Source of the DNA: Dyadobacter alkalitolerans DSM 23607
GTDB taxonomy: Bacteria > Bacteroidota > Bacteroidia > Cytophagales > Spirosomataceae
Direction of reading: 5' to 3'
Assembly (NCBI RefSeq): GCF_000428845.1
Contig: NZ_AUAS01000001.1
Location: 372,001-436,000, forward strand
DNA length: 64,000 bases
Shown here one piece after another: positions 1 to 7,417 of the stretch. A program made the translations under genes and the position numbers. The notes under the pieces were generated by a model, which did no database searches, was not told where the DNA came from, and saw only the letters and a list, made by a program, of their open reading frames with translations. Position 1 is the stretch's first letter, and each line of letters opens with the position of its first letter.

Positions 1-315
1 AGATATGGGTTTTTGCTTCCTATGGATGAAGCGCTTGCCCAGGTTGCTATTGATTTTTCAGGCCGTCCGTGGATTGTCTGGGATGCAGAATTTAAAAGAG
101 AGAAGATTGGCGAGATGCCGACGGAAATGTTTTTTCACTTTTTCAAATCATTTTCAGACACGTCGCTCTCTAATTTAAATATTCAGGTAAGCGGTGACAA
201 TGAGCATCATAAGATCGAATCGATTTTTAAAGCGTTCGCCAAGGCAATAAAAATGGCCGTGAGACGTGATTTAAAAGCACTCGACTTCATGCCTTCAACC
301 AAAGGAGTCCTTTAA
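1..315 (+). CDS. hisB: Imidazoleglycerol-phosphate dehydratase, C-terminal part (cut by window edge)
   Basis: The frame is open from base 1 to the TAA at 313-315, so this is the 3' end of a longer gene. The residues seen match the end of imidazoleglycerol-phosphate dehydratase, the histidine-pathway enzyme that makes imidazole acetol-phosphate: [10 protein letters not shown] followed by DFSGRPW, then the metal-ligand stretch [18 protein letters not shown], and the typical final PSTKGVL. Only about 104 residues are present. In Bacteroidota this domain is often the C-terminal half of a bifunctional HisB with an N-terminal histidinol-phosphatase, which cannot be checked here. It faces rightwards and is followed by a separate promoter, so it probably ends its operon. 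Confidence 0.9.
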   Translation, partial: RYGFLLPMDEALAQVAIDFSGRPWIVWDAEFKREKIGEMPTEMFFHFFKSFSDTSLSNLNIQVSGDNEHHKIESIFKAFAKAIKMAVRRDLKALDFMPSTKGVL

Positions 316-327
316 ATTTTTAATTTA

Positions 328-360
328 TTGAACGGTTAAAGACATTTTTAGTTAATTTTG
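328..360 (+). promoter_or_regulatory. Bacteroidota-type promoter for the 35-residue gene
   Basis: TTG at 328-330 is followed after 22 bases by TAATTTTG at 353-360, a full match to the Bacteroidota -7 element TAnnTTTG. The expected transcript start is about 366, some 27 bases before the ATG at 393. It lies in the gap after hisB, so it would drive the small membrane protein separately. Confidence 0.5.
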
Positions 361-392
361 CTAACGTTAAGTAGTGTATAAATTGCTTTTTT

Positions 393-500
393 ATGGAAAT
401 GACAATCATAATGATCGTTTTTTATGTAGTTCTTCTTGGTTCTGCGTTCCTTGTAGGACGCTGGCTGGAAAACAATGAAAAACAATGGAAAGCCAAGTAA
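393..500 (+). CDS. 35-residue single-pass membrane protein, unrecognised
   Basis: A short gene runs from ATG at 393 to TAA at 498-500. The 35-residue product begins MEMTIIMIVFYVVLLGSAF, one hydrophobic segment of about 20 residues, and continues into the short charged tail GRWLENNEKQWKAK. The layout resembles small regulatory or assembly subunits of membrane complexes such as CydX- or CcoS-like proteins, but no signature proves that, so I assign no function. A good -7 element (353-360) about 33 bases upstream supports transcription. No strong Shine-Dalgarno is visible, which is normal in Bacteroidota. Confidence 0.45.
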   Translation: MEMTIIMIVFYVVLLGSAFLVGRWLENNEKQWKAK

Positions 501-526
501 GCGTTATTATTTAATCGTATCACAAG

Positions 527-823
527 TTGCTCAAATCGCTCTGTCTCATATTACTTACGGCCTTCCTCATCTGTAAAGCCACAGATGTCGCCAGTCTCTT
601 GCTGGCCAAGGAAAAGTCATCTGTGGTTTGCGATACCGGCACTTGTGATAATGAAAAAACAGAAGTTGAGAAAATCAGCGACGACCAGTTGTTGATTTCT
701 CATTCCCTACATTTTGATAAATCGCCTTTATCATTCCCCCTTTCGAAGTCTTTCTCCTTCTCAGCCGGATTTCCAAATGAAATCTCGTTGAAGCTGCTCT
801 CGCCGCCCCCCGAATTGGTCTGA
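527..823 (+). CDS. Small predicted exported protein, unrecognised (98 aa)
   Basis: The frame opens at TTG 527; an in-frame TAA at 512-514 rules out a longer start and no ATG precedes the hydrophobic N-terminus. The first 20 or so residues (MLKSLCLILLTAFLICKA) look like a signal peptide. The rest is polar, with two close cysteines (CDTGTC) and a proline-rich end, LLSPPPELV. I do not recognise the family. Short exported proteins with a similar PPP-containing end occur in Bacteroidota next to metal or anion transport genes, but that is a loose impression. It sits 120 bases before the carbonic anhydrase and could be co-transcribed with it. Confidence 0.5.
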   Translation: MLKSLCLILLTAFLICKATDVASLLLAKEKSSVVCDTGTCDNEKTEVEKISDDQLLISHSLHFDKSPLSFPLSKSFSFSAGFPNEISLKLLSPPPELV

Positions 824-943
824 TTTTTTCCTGCATTTATTTATTCTGTGAGCATGGTGCTCCTGCGGATGTGTACATTTTACATTCTGCCAGGCACATT
901 GTCCGGGTTCTCCTATTCAATAATTTATATTCAAAAAAATATC

Positions 944-1591
944 ATGATCAAATCATATAACCAACTGTTTGAAAACAATAAAAAATGGGTCGATGCAACT
1001 AACGAGGAAGACCCTGAATTTTTCAACAGACTAGCAAATGGACAAAGCCCAAAGTTTCTATGGATCGGATGTTCTGACAGCCGCGTCCCTGCAAATGCAT
1101 TAACCGGAACAATGCCCGGTGATATTTTCGTGCATCGCAACATTGCCAACATGGTCATTCACACGGATATGAGCATGCTGAGTGTGCTCGATTACTCTGT
1201 TAATGTGCTTAATGTTCAGCACATTATCGTTTGCGGACACTATGGTTGCGGCGGTGTTGCAGCAGCAATGGGCAACAAGCAGGTAGGCCTTATCGACAAC
1301 TGGTTGAGACATATTAAAGATGTGTACAGATTGCACCAGGAAGAACTGAACGCCATTGAGGACACTCAAAAAAGAACCGACCGGTTTGTAGAGCTCAATG
1401 TGATCGAGCAGGTGATGGACCTTGCAAAAACTTCGATCGTGCAGAATGCCTGGGCTAACAAAAAGCCTTTGCAGGTGCACGGTGTGGTATACGCAGTCGG
1501 CACGGGCGTTCTTCAGGATCTCGGCATTACAATGGACAGTGCAGACGATATGGAGAATGTATATCGGATGGACGTTCCGGTTATCGCCTGA
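944..1591 (+). CDS. can: Beta-class carbonic anhydrase
   Basis: The 215-residue product interconverts CO2 and bicarbonate with a zinc ion. The beta-class ligands are present: Cys43 in CSDSRVP with the Asp45-Arg47 pair, then His99 and Cys102 in GHYGCGGV; HRNIANMV is also conserved. Length suits the plant/E. coli Can type. I chose ATG 944 (MIKSYNQLFENNKKW) because this is where family similarity begins; the open frame extends to 848 but the extra 32 residues look unrelated. The SulP permease follows 45 bases downstream on the same strand, a pairing known for bicarbonate handling. Confidence 0.95.
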   Translation: MIKSYNQLFENNKKWVDATNEEDPEFFNRLANGQSPKFLWIGCSDSRVPANALTGTMPGDIFVHRNIANMVIHTDMSMLSVLDYSVNVLNVQHIIVCGHYGCGGVAAAMGNKQVGLIDNWLRHIKDVYRLHQEELNAIEDTQKRTDRFVELNVIEQVMDLAKTSIVQNAWANKKPLQVHGVVYAVGTGVLQDLGITMDSADDMENVYRMDVPVIA

Positions 1592-1636
1592 CATTAAGCA
1601 GCCCTCATTTAATATTTGACTCTTAGCGATAATCGT

Positions 1637-3214
1637 ATGTCAGCAGATAAAAAAAGTTTGTTTTCCAACCTGAAGTACGATGTCCCGGCCGGACTCGTCG
1701 TTTATCTGGTTGCTTTACCATTATGTCTTGGTGTGGCGCTGGCCTCGACAGGACGCTCCGATCTCCTGTTTTCGGGAATTATCGCCGGGATCATTGGTGG
1801 AATCGTGGTTGGTTCCATCAGCGGCTCGCCTTTGGGCGTTGCCGGCCCGGCCGCTGGTCTGGTTGTGATTGTGCTCAATGCGCTGGATACGCTCGGGAGT
1901 TTCGAAGCATTCCTGCTTGCAGTAGTTTTAGCTGGGGTGATCCAGGTGATTGCTGGTTTCTTAAAAGCCGGGATCATTGGCTATTATTTCCCGTCGTCTG
2001 TGATCAAAGGAATGCTTGCTGCCATTGGTATAACCCTCATTTTGAAGGAAATCCCGCACGCATTTGGGTACGACGCCGACTTTATGGGCGACGAAGCATT
2101 CAATCAGAAAGACGGACAAAACACCTTTACGGAGCTTTTTAACGCCGTAAAATACAGCAGCACAGGAGCCATCATTATCTCTTTGATTTCGCTCGGCTTG
2201 CTGATATTGTTTGACCGTCCGTTCATGAAGCGCGTTTCGCTTTTCCGGTTTATTCCGGGTGCATTGTTTGTAGTGGTGAGCGGAATCCTGCTGAACCTTC
2301 TTTTTTCAAAGGTGATGCCTGCCTGGACATTGGGCGGCGAGCATTTGGTGCAGTTGCCGGTGGCGAGCAACGCGCAGGAATTTTTCAGTTTCTTCAAAAC
2401 ACCTGATTTTTCTGCAATTACCCGCGTTGAAACTTACACCATTGCCGTAACATTAGCGATTGTGGCGAGCCTTGAAACGCTTTTGTGCGTGGAAGCAACC
2501 GATAAGCTGGATCCCTACAAACGCAGCACGCCCACAAACAGGGAGCTAGTTGCGCAGGGTATCGGTAACATTACATCCGGGTTAATCGGCGGGTTGCCTA
2601 TTACGCAGGTGATTGTGCGCAGCTCTGCCAACATTGATTCAGGCGGCCGGACCAAGATGAGCACCATTACGCATGGGTCCATTATGCTGCTTTCGGCTTT
2701 GTTTATTCCTACATTGCTGAACTACATTCCGTTGGCTTCGCTGGCGGCGGTGTTGCTGATGGTGGGTTACAAGCTGTCTAAGTTTTCGCTTTACCAGGGC
2801 ATGTATAAGCTCGGCAAAGAGCAATTTATCCCGTTCATTGTGACCATTGTCGCCATTCTGAGCACGGATTTGCTGAAAGGAATTGCCATTGGAATGGTTG
2901 TGGCGATTTATTTTATCCTTCGCAAAAACTACAAGCACTCTTATCATTATGTGAAAGAGAAACACCGCGATGGGGATGTGATCACGCTTATCTTGTCTGA
3001 GGAAGTTACATTCCTGAACAAAGGCAGCATCAGCGCAACATTGGACGACCTGCCCGACAACTCAACAGTTGTCATCGACGGCAGCCGCTCCATGAACATA
3101 GATTACGATGTGCTGGAAATTATCCAGGATTTCAAAAAACATGCGGCACCGCTGCGTAACATTACGGTTGAAACCAAAGGAATTGAAGGCGTAGAAGTGG
3201 TCGGTGGCCACTAA
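1637..3214 (+). CDS. SulP-family anion permease with STAS domain
   Basis: A 525-residue membrane protein of the SulP (SLC26) family. It begins with the conserved entry NLKYDVPAGLVVYLVALPLCLGVALAS split over the first membrane segments, then shows the GSISGSPLGVAGPAAG motif of the substrate site. About ten to twelve hydrophobic segments run to residue 430, followed by a cytoplasmic STAS domain of about 90 residues (ITLILSEEVTFLNKGSI...VVIDGSRSMNIDYD). ATG 1637 is preferred to the upstream TTG at 1616. Members carry sulfate, bicarbonate or other anions; carbonic anhydrase directly upstream favours bicarbonate, as inference. A strong terminator follows. Confidence 0.93.
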   Translation: MSADKKSLFSNLKYDVPAGLVVYLVALPLCLGVALASTGRSDLLFSGIIAGIIGGIVVGSISGSPLGVAGPAAGLVVIVLNALDTLGSFEAFLLAVVLAGVIQVIAGFLKAGIIGYYFPSSVIKGMLAAIGITLILKEIPHAFGYDADFMGDEAFNQKDGQNTFTELFNAVKYSSTGAIIISLISLGLLILFDRPFMKRVSLFRFIPGALFVVVSGILLNLLFSKVMPAWTLGGEHLVQLPVASNAQEFFSFFKTPDFSAITRVETYTIAVTLAIVASLETLLCVEATDKLDPYKRSTPTNRELVAQGIGNITSGLIGGLPITQVIVRSSANIDSGGRTKMSTITHGSIMLLSALFIPTLLNYIPLASLAAVLLMVGYKLSKFSLYQGMYKLGKEQFIPFIVTIVAILSTDLLKGIAIGMVVAIYFILRKNYKHSYHYVKEKHRDGDVITLILSEEVTFLNKGSISATLDDLPDNSTVVIDGSRSMNIDYDVLEIIQDFKKHAAPLRNITVETKGIEGVEVVGGH

Positions 3215-3243
3215 CATTGCTAAGATTCTGTAATTATATACCA

Positions 3244-3274
3244 AAATAGCCGGCGTTGTGCCGGCTATTTTTTT
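3244..3274 (+). terminator. Intrinsic terminator after the SulP gene
   Basis: An 11-bp perfect stem, AAATAGCCGGC at 3244-3254 with its complement at 3260-3270, a five-base loop and a run of T. It lies 30 bases after the SulP stop and separates it from the convergent Spy-like gene. Confidence 0.9.
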
Positions 3275-3360
3275 GCACAAAAAATCCCACAACCGACGAG
3301 TGCCAGTGTGGGATAACGATTTGTAATAAGCCGAAAAAGCGGTTAAAAATTTTTCGGTTT

Positions 3361-3816
3361 CTATTTATTCTTGAGACGCTGAATGAGCATATCGTTGAAT
3401 GTACGTTCAGCCTTATACAATTCGATGACTTGGCTTGCGGTAATTACTTTCAAAAAGCGATTCTGATATTCTTTTTCAAGGTCCAGCTCCTTCTGACGCA
3501 AGTCCTGCACTTCTTTCAGGTTACCAAGCACTTGCTCGTCATTCTGCCCTTCTGCTTTTTTATCATTGATGATCTTCCTTTGCGCACGGTGAATTTCTCT
3601 GCGTTTCTGGGAATATTCATTGTAAACCGGCCAGAATCCTGTCGACTGCTCCGGCGTTAAATTTAGCCGGTTGGTAATAATGGCCACTTTCGCATCCTGA
3701 ATCCGTTTTATTTCTTCCTCCGATTTCCGTTGCGCGCTTGCCGTAGTGATGGAAAGCATTGCTATGAAGAGGAGGGCTAACAGGTTTCGGTGTCTGGTAA
3801 TAAGTTGTAAGTTCAT
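3361..3816 (-). CDS. Spy/CpxP-like periplasmic protein
   Basis: The product of 151 residues starts at ATG 3816 (MNLQLITRHRNLL) with a signal peptide ending near ASAQ. The mature part is charged and helical, with the Spy/LTxxQ pattern LNLTPEQSTGFWPVYNEY near the front and a long coiled-coil-like helix after it. Family members are periplasmic chaperones or stress sensors. It is the last gene of a sigma/anti-sigma/Spy set: the anti-sigma stop is only 20 bases upstream. An envelope-stress role is inferred from the family and the neighbours. Confidence 0.8.
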   Translation of the reverse strand: MNLQLITRHRNLLALLFIAMLSITTASAQRKSEEEIKRIQDAKVAIITNRLNLTPEQSTGFWPVYNEYSQKRREIHRAQRKIINDKKAEGQNDEQVLGNLKEVQDLRQKELDLEKEYQNRFLKVITASQVIELYKAERTFNDMLIQRLKNK

Positions 3817-3836
3817 TTTTCTAATTATTGTTAGGG

Positions 3837-4277
3837 TCAAATCGTCTCAGTGCCTGAAACTGATTCCTGTAATTGCTGGCGAAGAATGTCATCTTCCAGT
3901 CCATCCAGGTAAAAAAGTACCGTAGAATCTGTGTCAAACGCCTTCTGAACAACCTTATGCTCGCTCAAATCGTAGTAACTGATATCCTGATCTTCCAGGT
4001 AACTCACTATGGATGCATTACTAATGCCGCTCAACGGCTCCTGCCCGAGTGATCCCTGGCGTTCGGGAACGGTTACCCATACCAGCACTAAAATCAAAGC
4101 CATAGCCGACACAAGCGCCAATGAACGCTGCCACGACCAGCCTATGACCGGCTTACGAACAGGTTCCGACGGGATTCTTGATTGGATCATCTGAGGCAAT
4201 TTGTCAAAATAGTCCTCCGGAACCTGGAAAGGAACTTCCTTTTTCAGACCATCCAGTCGTATGCGCTTATTATCCAT
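3837..4277 (-). CDS. Putative membrane anti-sigma factor
   Basis: A 146-residue protein with a short cytoplasmic N-terminus (FQVPEDYFDKLPQMIQSRI), one membrane segment at about residues 50-70 (SLALVSAMALILVLVWVTV) and an extracytoplasmic tail. The N-terminal VPxxYFxxLP pattern is common in small Bacteroidota proteins encoded directly after ECF sigma genes and thought to be anti-sigma factors. It lacks the zinc-binding HxxxCxxC motif. Position between the sigma factor (54 bases upstream) and the Spy-like gene supports the call; sequence alone does not prove it. Confidence 0.65.
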   Translation of the reverse strand: MDNKRIRLDGLKKEVPFQVPEDYFDKLPQMIQSRIPSEPVRKPVIGWSWQRSLALVSAMALILVLVWVTVPERQGSLGQEPLSGISNASIVSYLEDQDISYYDLSEHKVVQKAFDTDSTVLFYLDGLEDDILRQQLQESVSGTETI

Positions 4278-4312
4278 GATTATTTATATTTCCACTCTTG
4301 TAAATGTTTGAC

Positions 4313-4324
4313 CAAACTAGTTTG
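4313..4324. repeat. 12-bp perfect palindrome in the sigma/anti-sigma gap
   Basis: CAAACTAGTTTG is a perfect inverted repeat in the 54-base space between the sigma stop and the anti-sigma start. It could be an operator for an internal promoter or chance. No T-run follows, so it does not look like a terminator. Confidence 0.35.
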
Positions 4325-4331
4325 CAATGGT

Positions 4332-4874
4332 TTAATCTGTCTCATTTAAATAATCCTCAATTTTTTTTGAAGCCCAATGATATGAAGCTTTTAGCGCACC
4401 CACCGACGTCCCGGTGATCTCCGAAATCTCCTCATAGGGCAGCTCTTCAAAATATTTAAGGTTAAAAACCAGCCTCTGCTTTTCTGGTAATTTTAATAAT
4501 GCTTTTTGCAGTTTTAGCTGAATGGCATCGCCGCTCACCAGCGGATCTGCTTCCAGCTTTTCGCTCAACTCACTTTCCACGTCATTGATTGAAATGAAAA
4601 AACGCTTTCTTTTTTTGTTGAGAAAATTAATGGCTTCATTGCTCGCAATGCGGTAAAGCCAGGTGTAGAATTTGGAATCGCCCCGGAAATTTTCGAGCGC
4701 TGTCCAGGCTTTGATGAACACATCCTGTGTAATGTCATTCGCATCATCATGGTCTACAACCATTTTCCTTACCAGCCAATATACTTTTTGCTGATACTTC
4801 CGCACCAGCTGACTGAAAGCGTTCCGGCGCGTTTCGGGATTTTCAAAAAGGGATAATAATTCTTCGTCAGACAT
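4332..4874 (-). CDS. ECF-type RNA polymerase sigma factor
   Basis: The 180-residue product has the two-domain layout of ECF sigma factors. Region 2 covers about residues 20-85 with the core-binding and -10 recognition stretch DDANDITQDVFIKAWTALENF and the RGDSKFYTWLYRIASNEA motif. Region 4 covers about residues 125-175 with LPEKQRLVFNLKYFEELPYEEISEITG, a helix-turn-helix that reads the -35 element. It is the first gene of a three-gene leftward set with the putative anti-sigma and Spy-like protein, so it likely governs an extracytoplasmic stress response. I see no clear housekeeping promoter upstream. Confidence 0.93.
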   Translation of the reverse strand: MSDEELLSLFENPETRRNAFSQLVRKYQQKVYWLVRKMVVDHDDANDITQDVFIKAWTALENFRGDSKFYTWLYRIASNEAINFLNKKRKRFFISINDVESELSEKLEADPLVSGDAIQLKLQKALLKLPEKQRLVFNLKYFEELPYEEISEITGTSVGALKASYHWASKKIEDYLNETD

Positions 4875-5036
4875 TTAATCAATACTAATTCCCGAATCAA
4901 CACAAGTCAATAATAGTTCATTTTTTGGTTCAGGGCAAATAAAATTTGAGTCCTGCAAAAAGTAAAACAGCGTTTCAACCTTTCGCAAGACTCAATGATT
5001 TCCGGCCGCAAAAAGCTGGCCAGGGACTTCAATAAT

Positions 5037-5993
5037 CTATTTTTTTCTCTCGATAGCACGTTTCGCAGCTTCCACAATGTGCTTCGCTGTCAGGCCGTAT
5101 TTTTCCATTAATTGTGTAGGCGTTCCGCTTTCTCCGAAGCTGTCGTTCACCGCCACATATTCCTGAGGAACCAGTTTGTTTTTAACCAAAACCTGCGCCA
5201 CGCTGTCGCCCAAACCACCAATGCGGTTATGCTCCTCAGCGGTCACCACGCAACCTGTTTTCTCAATGGATTTCAGGATCGCTTCTTCGTCCAGCGGCTT
5301 AATGGTATGAATGTTAATGATTTCCGCATTGATGCCTTCTGCTTCCAGAAGTTCACCAGCCTGGATCGCCTCCCAAACCATATGGCCCGTTGCGAAAATG
5401 CTCACATCCGTTCCCTCATTCACCATCCACGCCTTACCGATCTCAAACTTCTGATCCGCATCCGTGAAAACAGGGATCACCGGACGTCCGAAACGCAGGT
5501 AAACCGGCCCTTCGTAATCAGCGATTGCGATGGTTGCCGCTTTTGTCTGGTTATAGTCGCAAGGATTGATCACCGTCATGCCCGGCAACATTTTCATCAT
5601 GCCAAGGTCTTCCAGGATCTGGTGCGTAGCGCCGTCCTCACCTAATGTCAGGCCCGCATGTGAAGCACATATTTTCACGTTTTTACCAGAATAAGCAACG
5701 CTTTGACGGATCTGGTCATAAACACGGCCCGTTGCGAAGTTCGCGAATGTAGTAGCAAATGGAATTTTACCGCCAATGGTCAAACCGGCAGAAACACCGA
5801 TCATATTCGCTTCCGAAATACCGCATTGGATAAAACGGTCTGGATTTTCTTTTATAAATGGTTCGAGTTTCAGCGAACCAACCAAGTCAGCACAAAGTGC
5901 CACAACGTTTGGATTCTGCTGCCCCAACACATGCATTCCGGCCCCAAAGCCCGAACGTGTATCTTTCTTCTCAGTGAAGGTGTATTTTTTCAT
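5037..5993 (-). CDS. Transketolase, C-terminal subunit (pyrimidine-binding part)
   Basis: A 318-residue protein equal to the second half of transketolase: the pyrimidine-binding domain from residue 1 to about 170 (GISEANMIGVSAGL, TFANFATGRVYDQIRQSVAY, HAGLTLGEDGATHQ) and the C-terminal domain after it (IFATGHMVWEAIQAGELL, EEHNRIGGLGD). Glu in GISEANM is the residue that activates thiamine diphosphate in the family. It needs the N-terminal subunit, encoded 9 bases upstream. Together they move two-carbon units between sugar phosphates in the pentose phosphate pathway. Split transketolases are common in archaea and many Bacteroidota, so this is not a broken gene. Confidence 0.93.
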   Translation of the reverse strand: MKKYTFTEKKDTRSGFGAGMHVLGQQNPNVVALCADLVGSLKLEPFIKENPDRFIQCGISEANMIGVSAGLTIGGKIPFATTFANFATGRVYDQIRQSVAYSGKNVKICASHAGLTLGEDGATHQILEDLGMMKMLPGMTVINPCDYNQTKAATIAIADYEGPVYLRFGRPVIPVFTDADQKFEIGKAWMVNEGTDVSIFATGHMVWEAIQAGELLEAEGINAEIINIHTIKPLDEEAILKSIEKTGCVVTAEEHNRIGGLGDSVAQVLVKNKLVPQEYVAVNDSFGESGTPTQLMEKYGLTAKHIVEAAKRAIERKK

Positions 5994-6002
5994 TTTATAT
6001 AA

Positions 6003-6860
6003 TTAATAGTCTCCCATAGTTTCTTCCAACTGGCCAAGCGCTGCCGCAAGTTGCTCATCATTAGGCGCTACGCCGTGCCATTTGTGGCTGCCCATCATGA
6101 AATCAACACCATAACCCATTCCGGTGTGCAGCAAAACCATAATCGGTCTGCCATGTCCCATTCTGCTTTTTGCTTCGTAAAGACCTTTCAGCACAGACGC
6201 CATGTCGTTGCCTTCTTCAATAGAGATCACTTCCCAGCCGAATGCTTCGTATTTCGCACCCAAGTCGCGGTTGTTCATTACTTTCACTGTCGGTCCGTCA
6301 ATTTGCTGGCCGTTGAGGTCGATGAATGCTACGAGGTTGTCGATCTGGTGGTGCGGCGCGAATGTGGCTGCTTCCCAAACCTGGCCTTCCTGCTGCTCAC
6401 CATCGCCCATGAGCACGTAAACGTGTCCTTTATCACCATTCAATTTCTTCGCCATTGCAGCGCCGATCGCTACGGACATGCCTTGTCCCAGTGATCCCGA
6501 CGCTATGCGGATGCCTTCCAAGTGCTCGTGCGTGGTCGGGTGACCTTGCAAACGTGAATCCAGCTTGCGGAATGTTGCCATTTCTTCCACGGGGAAATAT
6601 CCCTTGCGTGCAAGCGTGCTATACCAAACCGGCGAAATATGTCCGTTGGAAAGGAAAAACAAATCTTCATCCTTACCATTCATGTCAAAAACTGGCTTAC
6701 CGTCCTGTTCTTTCAATTGCATACGCTCAAAATAAAGCGCCACAAGTAATTCTGTACAGCCCAGCGAACCTCCCGGGTGTCCCGACTGGCAGCCATGCAC
6801 CATACGGACAATGTCCCTGCGAACTTGTGAGGCAACTTTCTCTAATTGTTCAACTTCCAT
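6003..6860 (-). CDS. Transketolase, N-terminal subunit (diphosphate-binding part)
   Basis: The 285-residue product carries the thiamine diphosphate domain of transketolase: HPGGSLGCTELLVALYF near the start, LSNGHISPVWYSTLARKG, GSLGQGMSVAIGAAMAKK, and the metal/diphosphate motif GDGEQQEGQVWEAA followed by DLNGQQIDG. I chose ATG 6860 (MEVEQLEKVASQVRRDIV); an upstream ATG at 6914 adds 18 residues without family character. It precedes its partner subunit by 9 bases, so the two are surely co-translated at similar levels to form the holoenzyme. Confidence 0.93.
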   Translation of the reverse strand: MEVEQLEKVASQVRRDIVRMVHGCQSGHPGGSLGCTELLVALYFERMQLKEQDGKPVFDMNGKDEDLFFLSNGHISPVWYSTLARKGYFPVEEMATFRKLDSRLQGHPTTHEHLEGIRIASGSLGQGMSVAIGAAMAKKLNGDKGHVYVLMGDGEQQEGQVWEAATFAPHHQIDNLVAFIDLNGQQIDGPTVKVMNNRDLGAKYEAFGWEVISIEEGNDMASVLKGLYEAKSRMGHGRPIMVLLHTGMGYGVDFMMGSHKWHGVAPNDEQLAAALGQLEETMGDY

Positions 6861-6954
6861 GTTTATCGATTTTCTATTTATCAAATACGTTCTTTGAGCG
6901 TCCATATTCAGCACGTAAATGTCCTATTATTACGGCTTTGAGAATGACTCTTTA

Positions 6955-7413
6955 TTATTCACTTTTGTTAAGAATTTGATCAGTGTGATTCTTTGTATCC
7001 ACTTTCTGAACAACTTCTTCGATCACACCATTTTCATCTATGACGAATGTTGTGCGGACTATGCCCATATATTCATGGCCAAATGTTTTTTTCAAAGCCC
7101 AAACACCATAATCATTCACTATTTTCTGGTCAGTATCAGCGAGTAGCGGAAAAGGCAGGTTGAATTTCTTGATGAATTTCTGATGCGATTTCTCATCATC
7201 TGCACTTACACCCAAAACTTTGTAGTTCTTTTTCAAAAGCACATCGTAGTTGTCGCGGACGTTGCAGGCCTGAGCTGTGCAACTGGGCGTATCGTCTTTT
7301 GGATAAAAGTAAAGAATGACTTTTTCTCCTTTAAAATCAGAAAGTTTCACTTCATTACCATCCTGATCCTTAGCAGAAAACGCTGGGGCGGAATCGCCAA
7401 CTTGAAGTCCCAT
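6955..7413 (-). CDS. bcp: Thioredoxin-dependent peroxiredoxin, Bcp/PrxQ type
   Basis: A 152-residue thiol peroxidase that reduces hydrogen peroxide and organic hydroperoxides. It opens with LQVGDSAPAFSAKDQDG and shows the catalytic stretch YPKDDTPSCTAQACNVRD, with the peroxidatic cysteine and the second cysteine five residues later that forms the Bcp intramolecular disulfide. I chose ATG 7413 (MGLQVGD); the open frame upstream is only an overlap with the lysine-rich end of the M23 gene. The start lies 4 bases after the M23 stop at 7418, so the two are translationally close. Confidence 0.95.
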   Translation of the reverse strand: MGLQVGDSAPAFSAKDQDGNEVKLSDFKGEKVILYFYPKDDTPSCTAQACNVRDNYDVLLKKNYKVLGVSADDEKSHQKFIKKFNLPFPLLADTDQKIVNDYGVWALKKTFGHEYMGIVRTTFVIDENGVIEEVVQKVDTKNHTDQILNKSE

Positions 7414-7417
7414 ACTT

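Noticed and set aside
1100-1594. Long minus-strand frame (164 codons) opposite the carbonic anhydrase
   Set aside because: It lies fully inside a well-supported gene with catalytic motifs and shows no family character.
5112-5645. Plus-strand frame of 177 codons
   Set aside because: It mirrors the transketolase C-terminal subunit on the other strand; composition is that of an antisense shadow.
6003-6860. Idea that the transketolase was split by a frameshift or stop
   Set aside because: Both halves have proper starts and stops 9 bases apart, and split transketolases are a known normal form.
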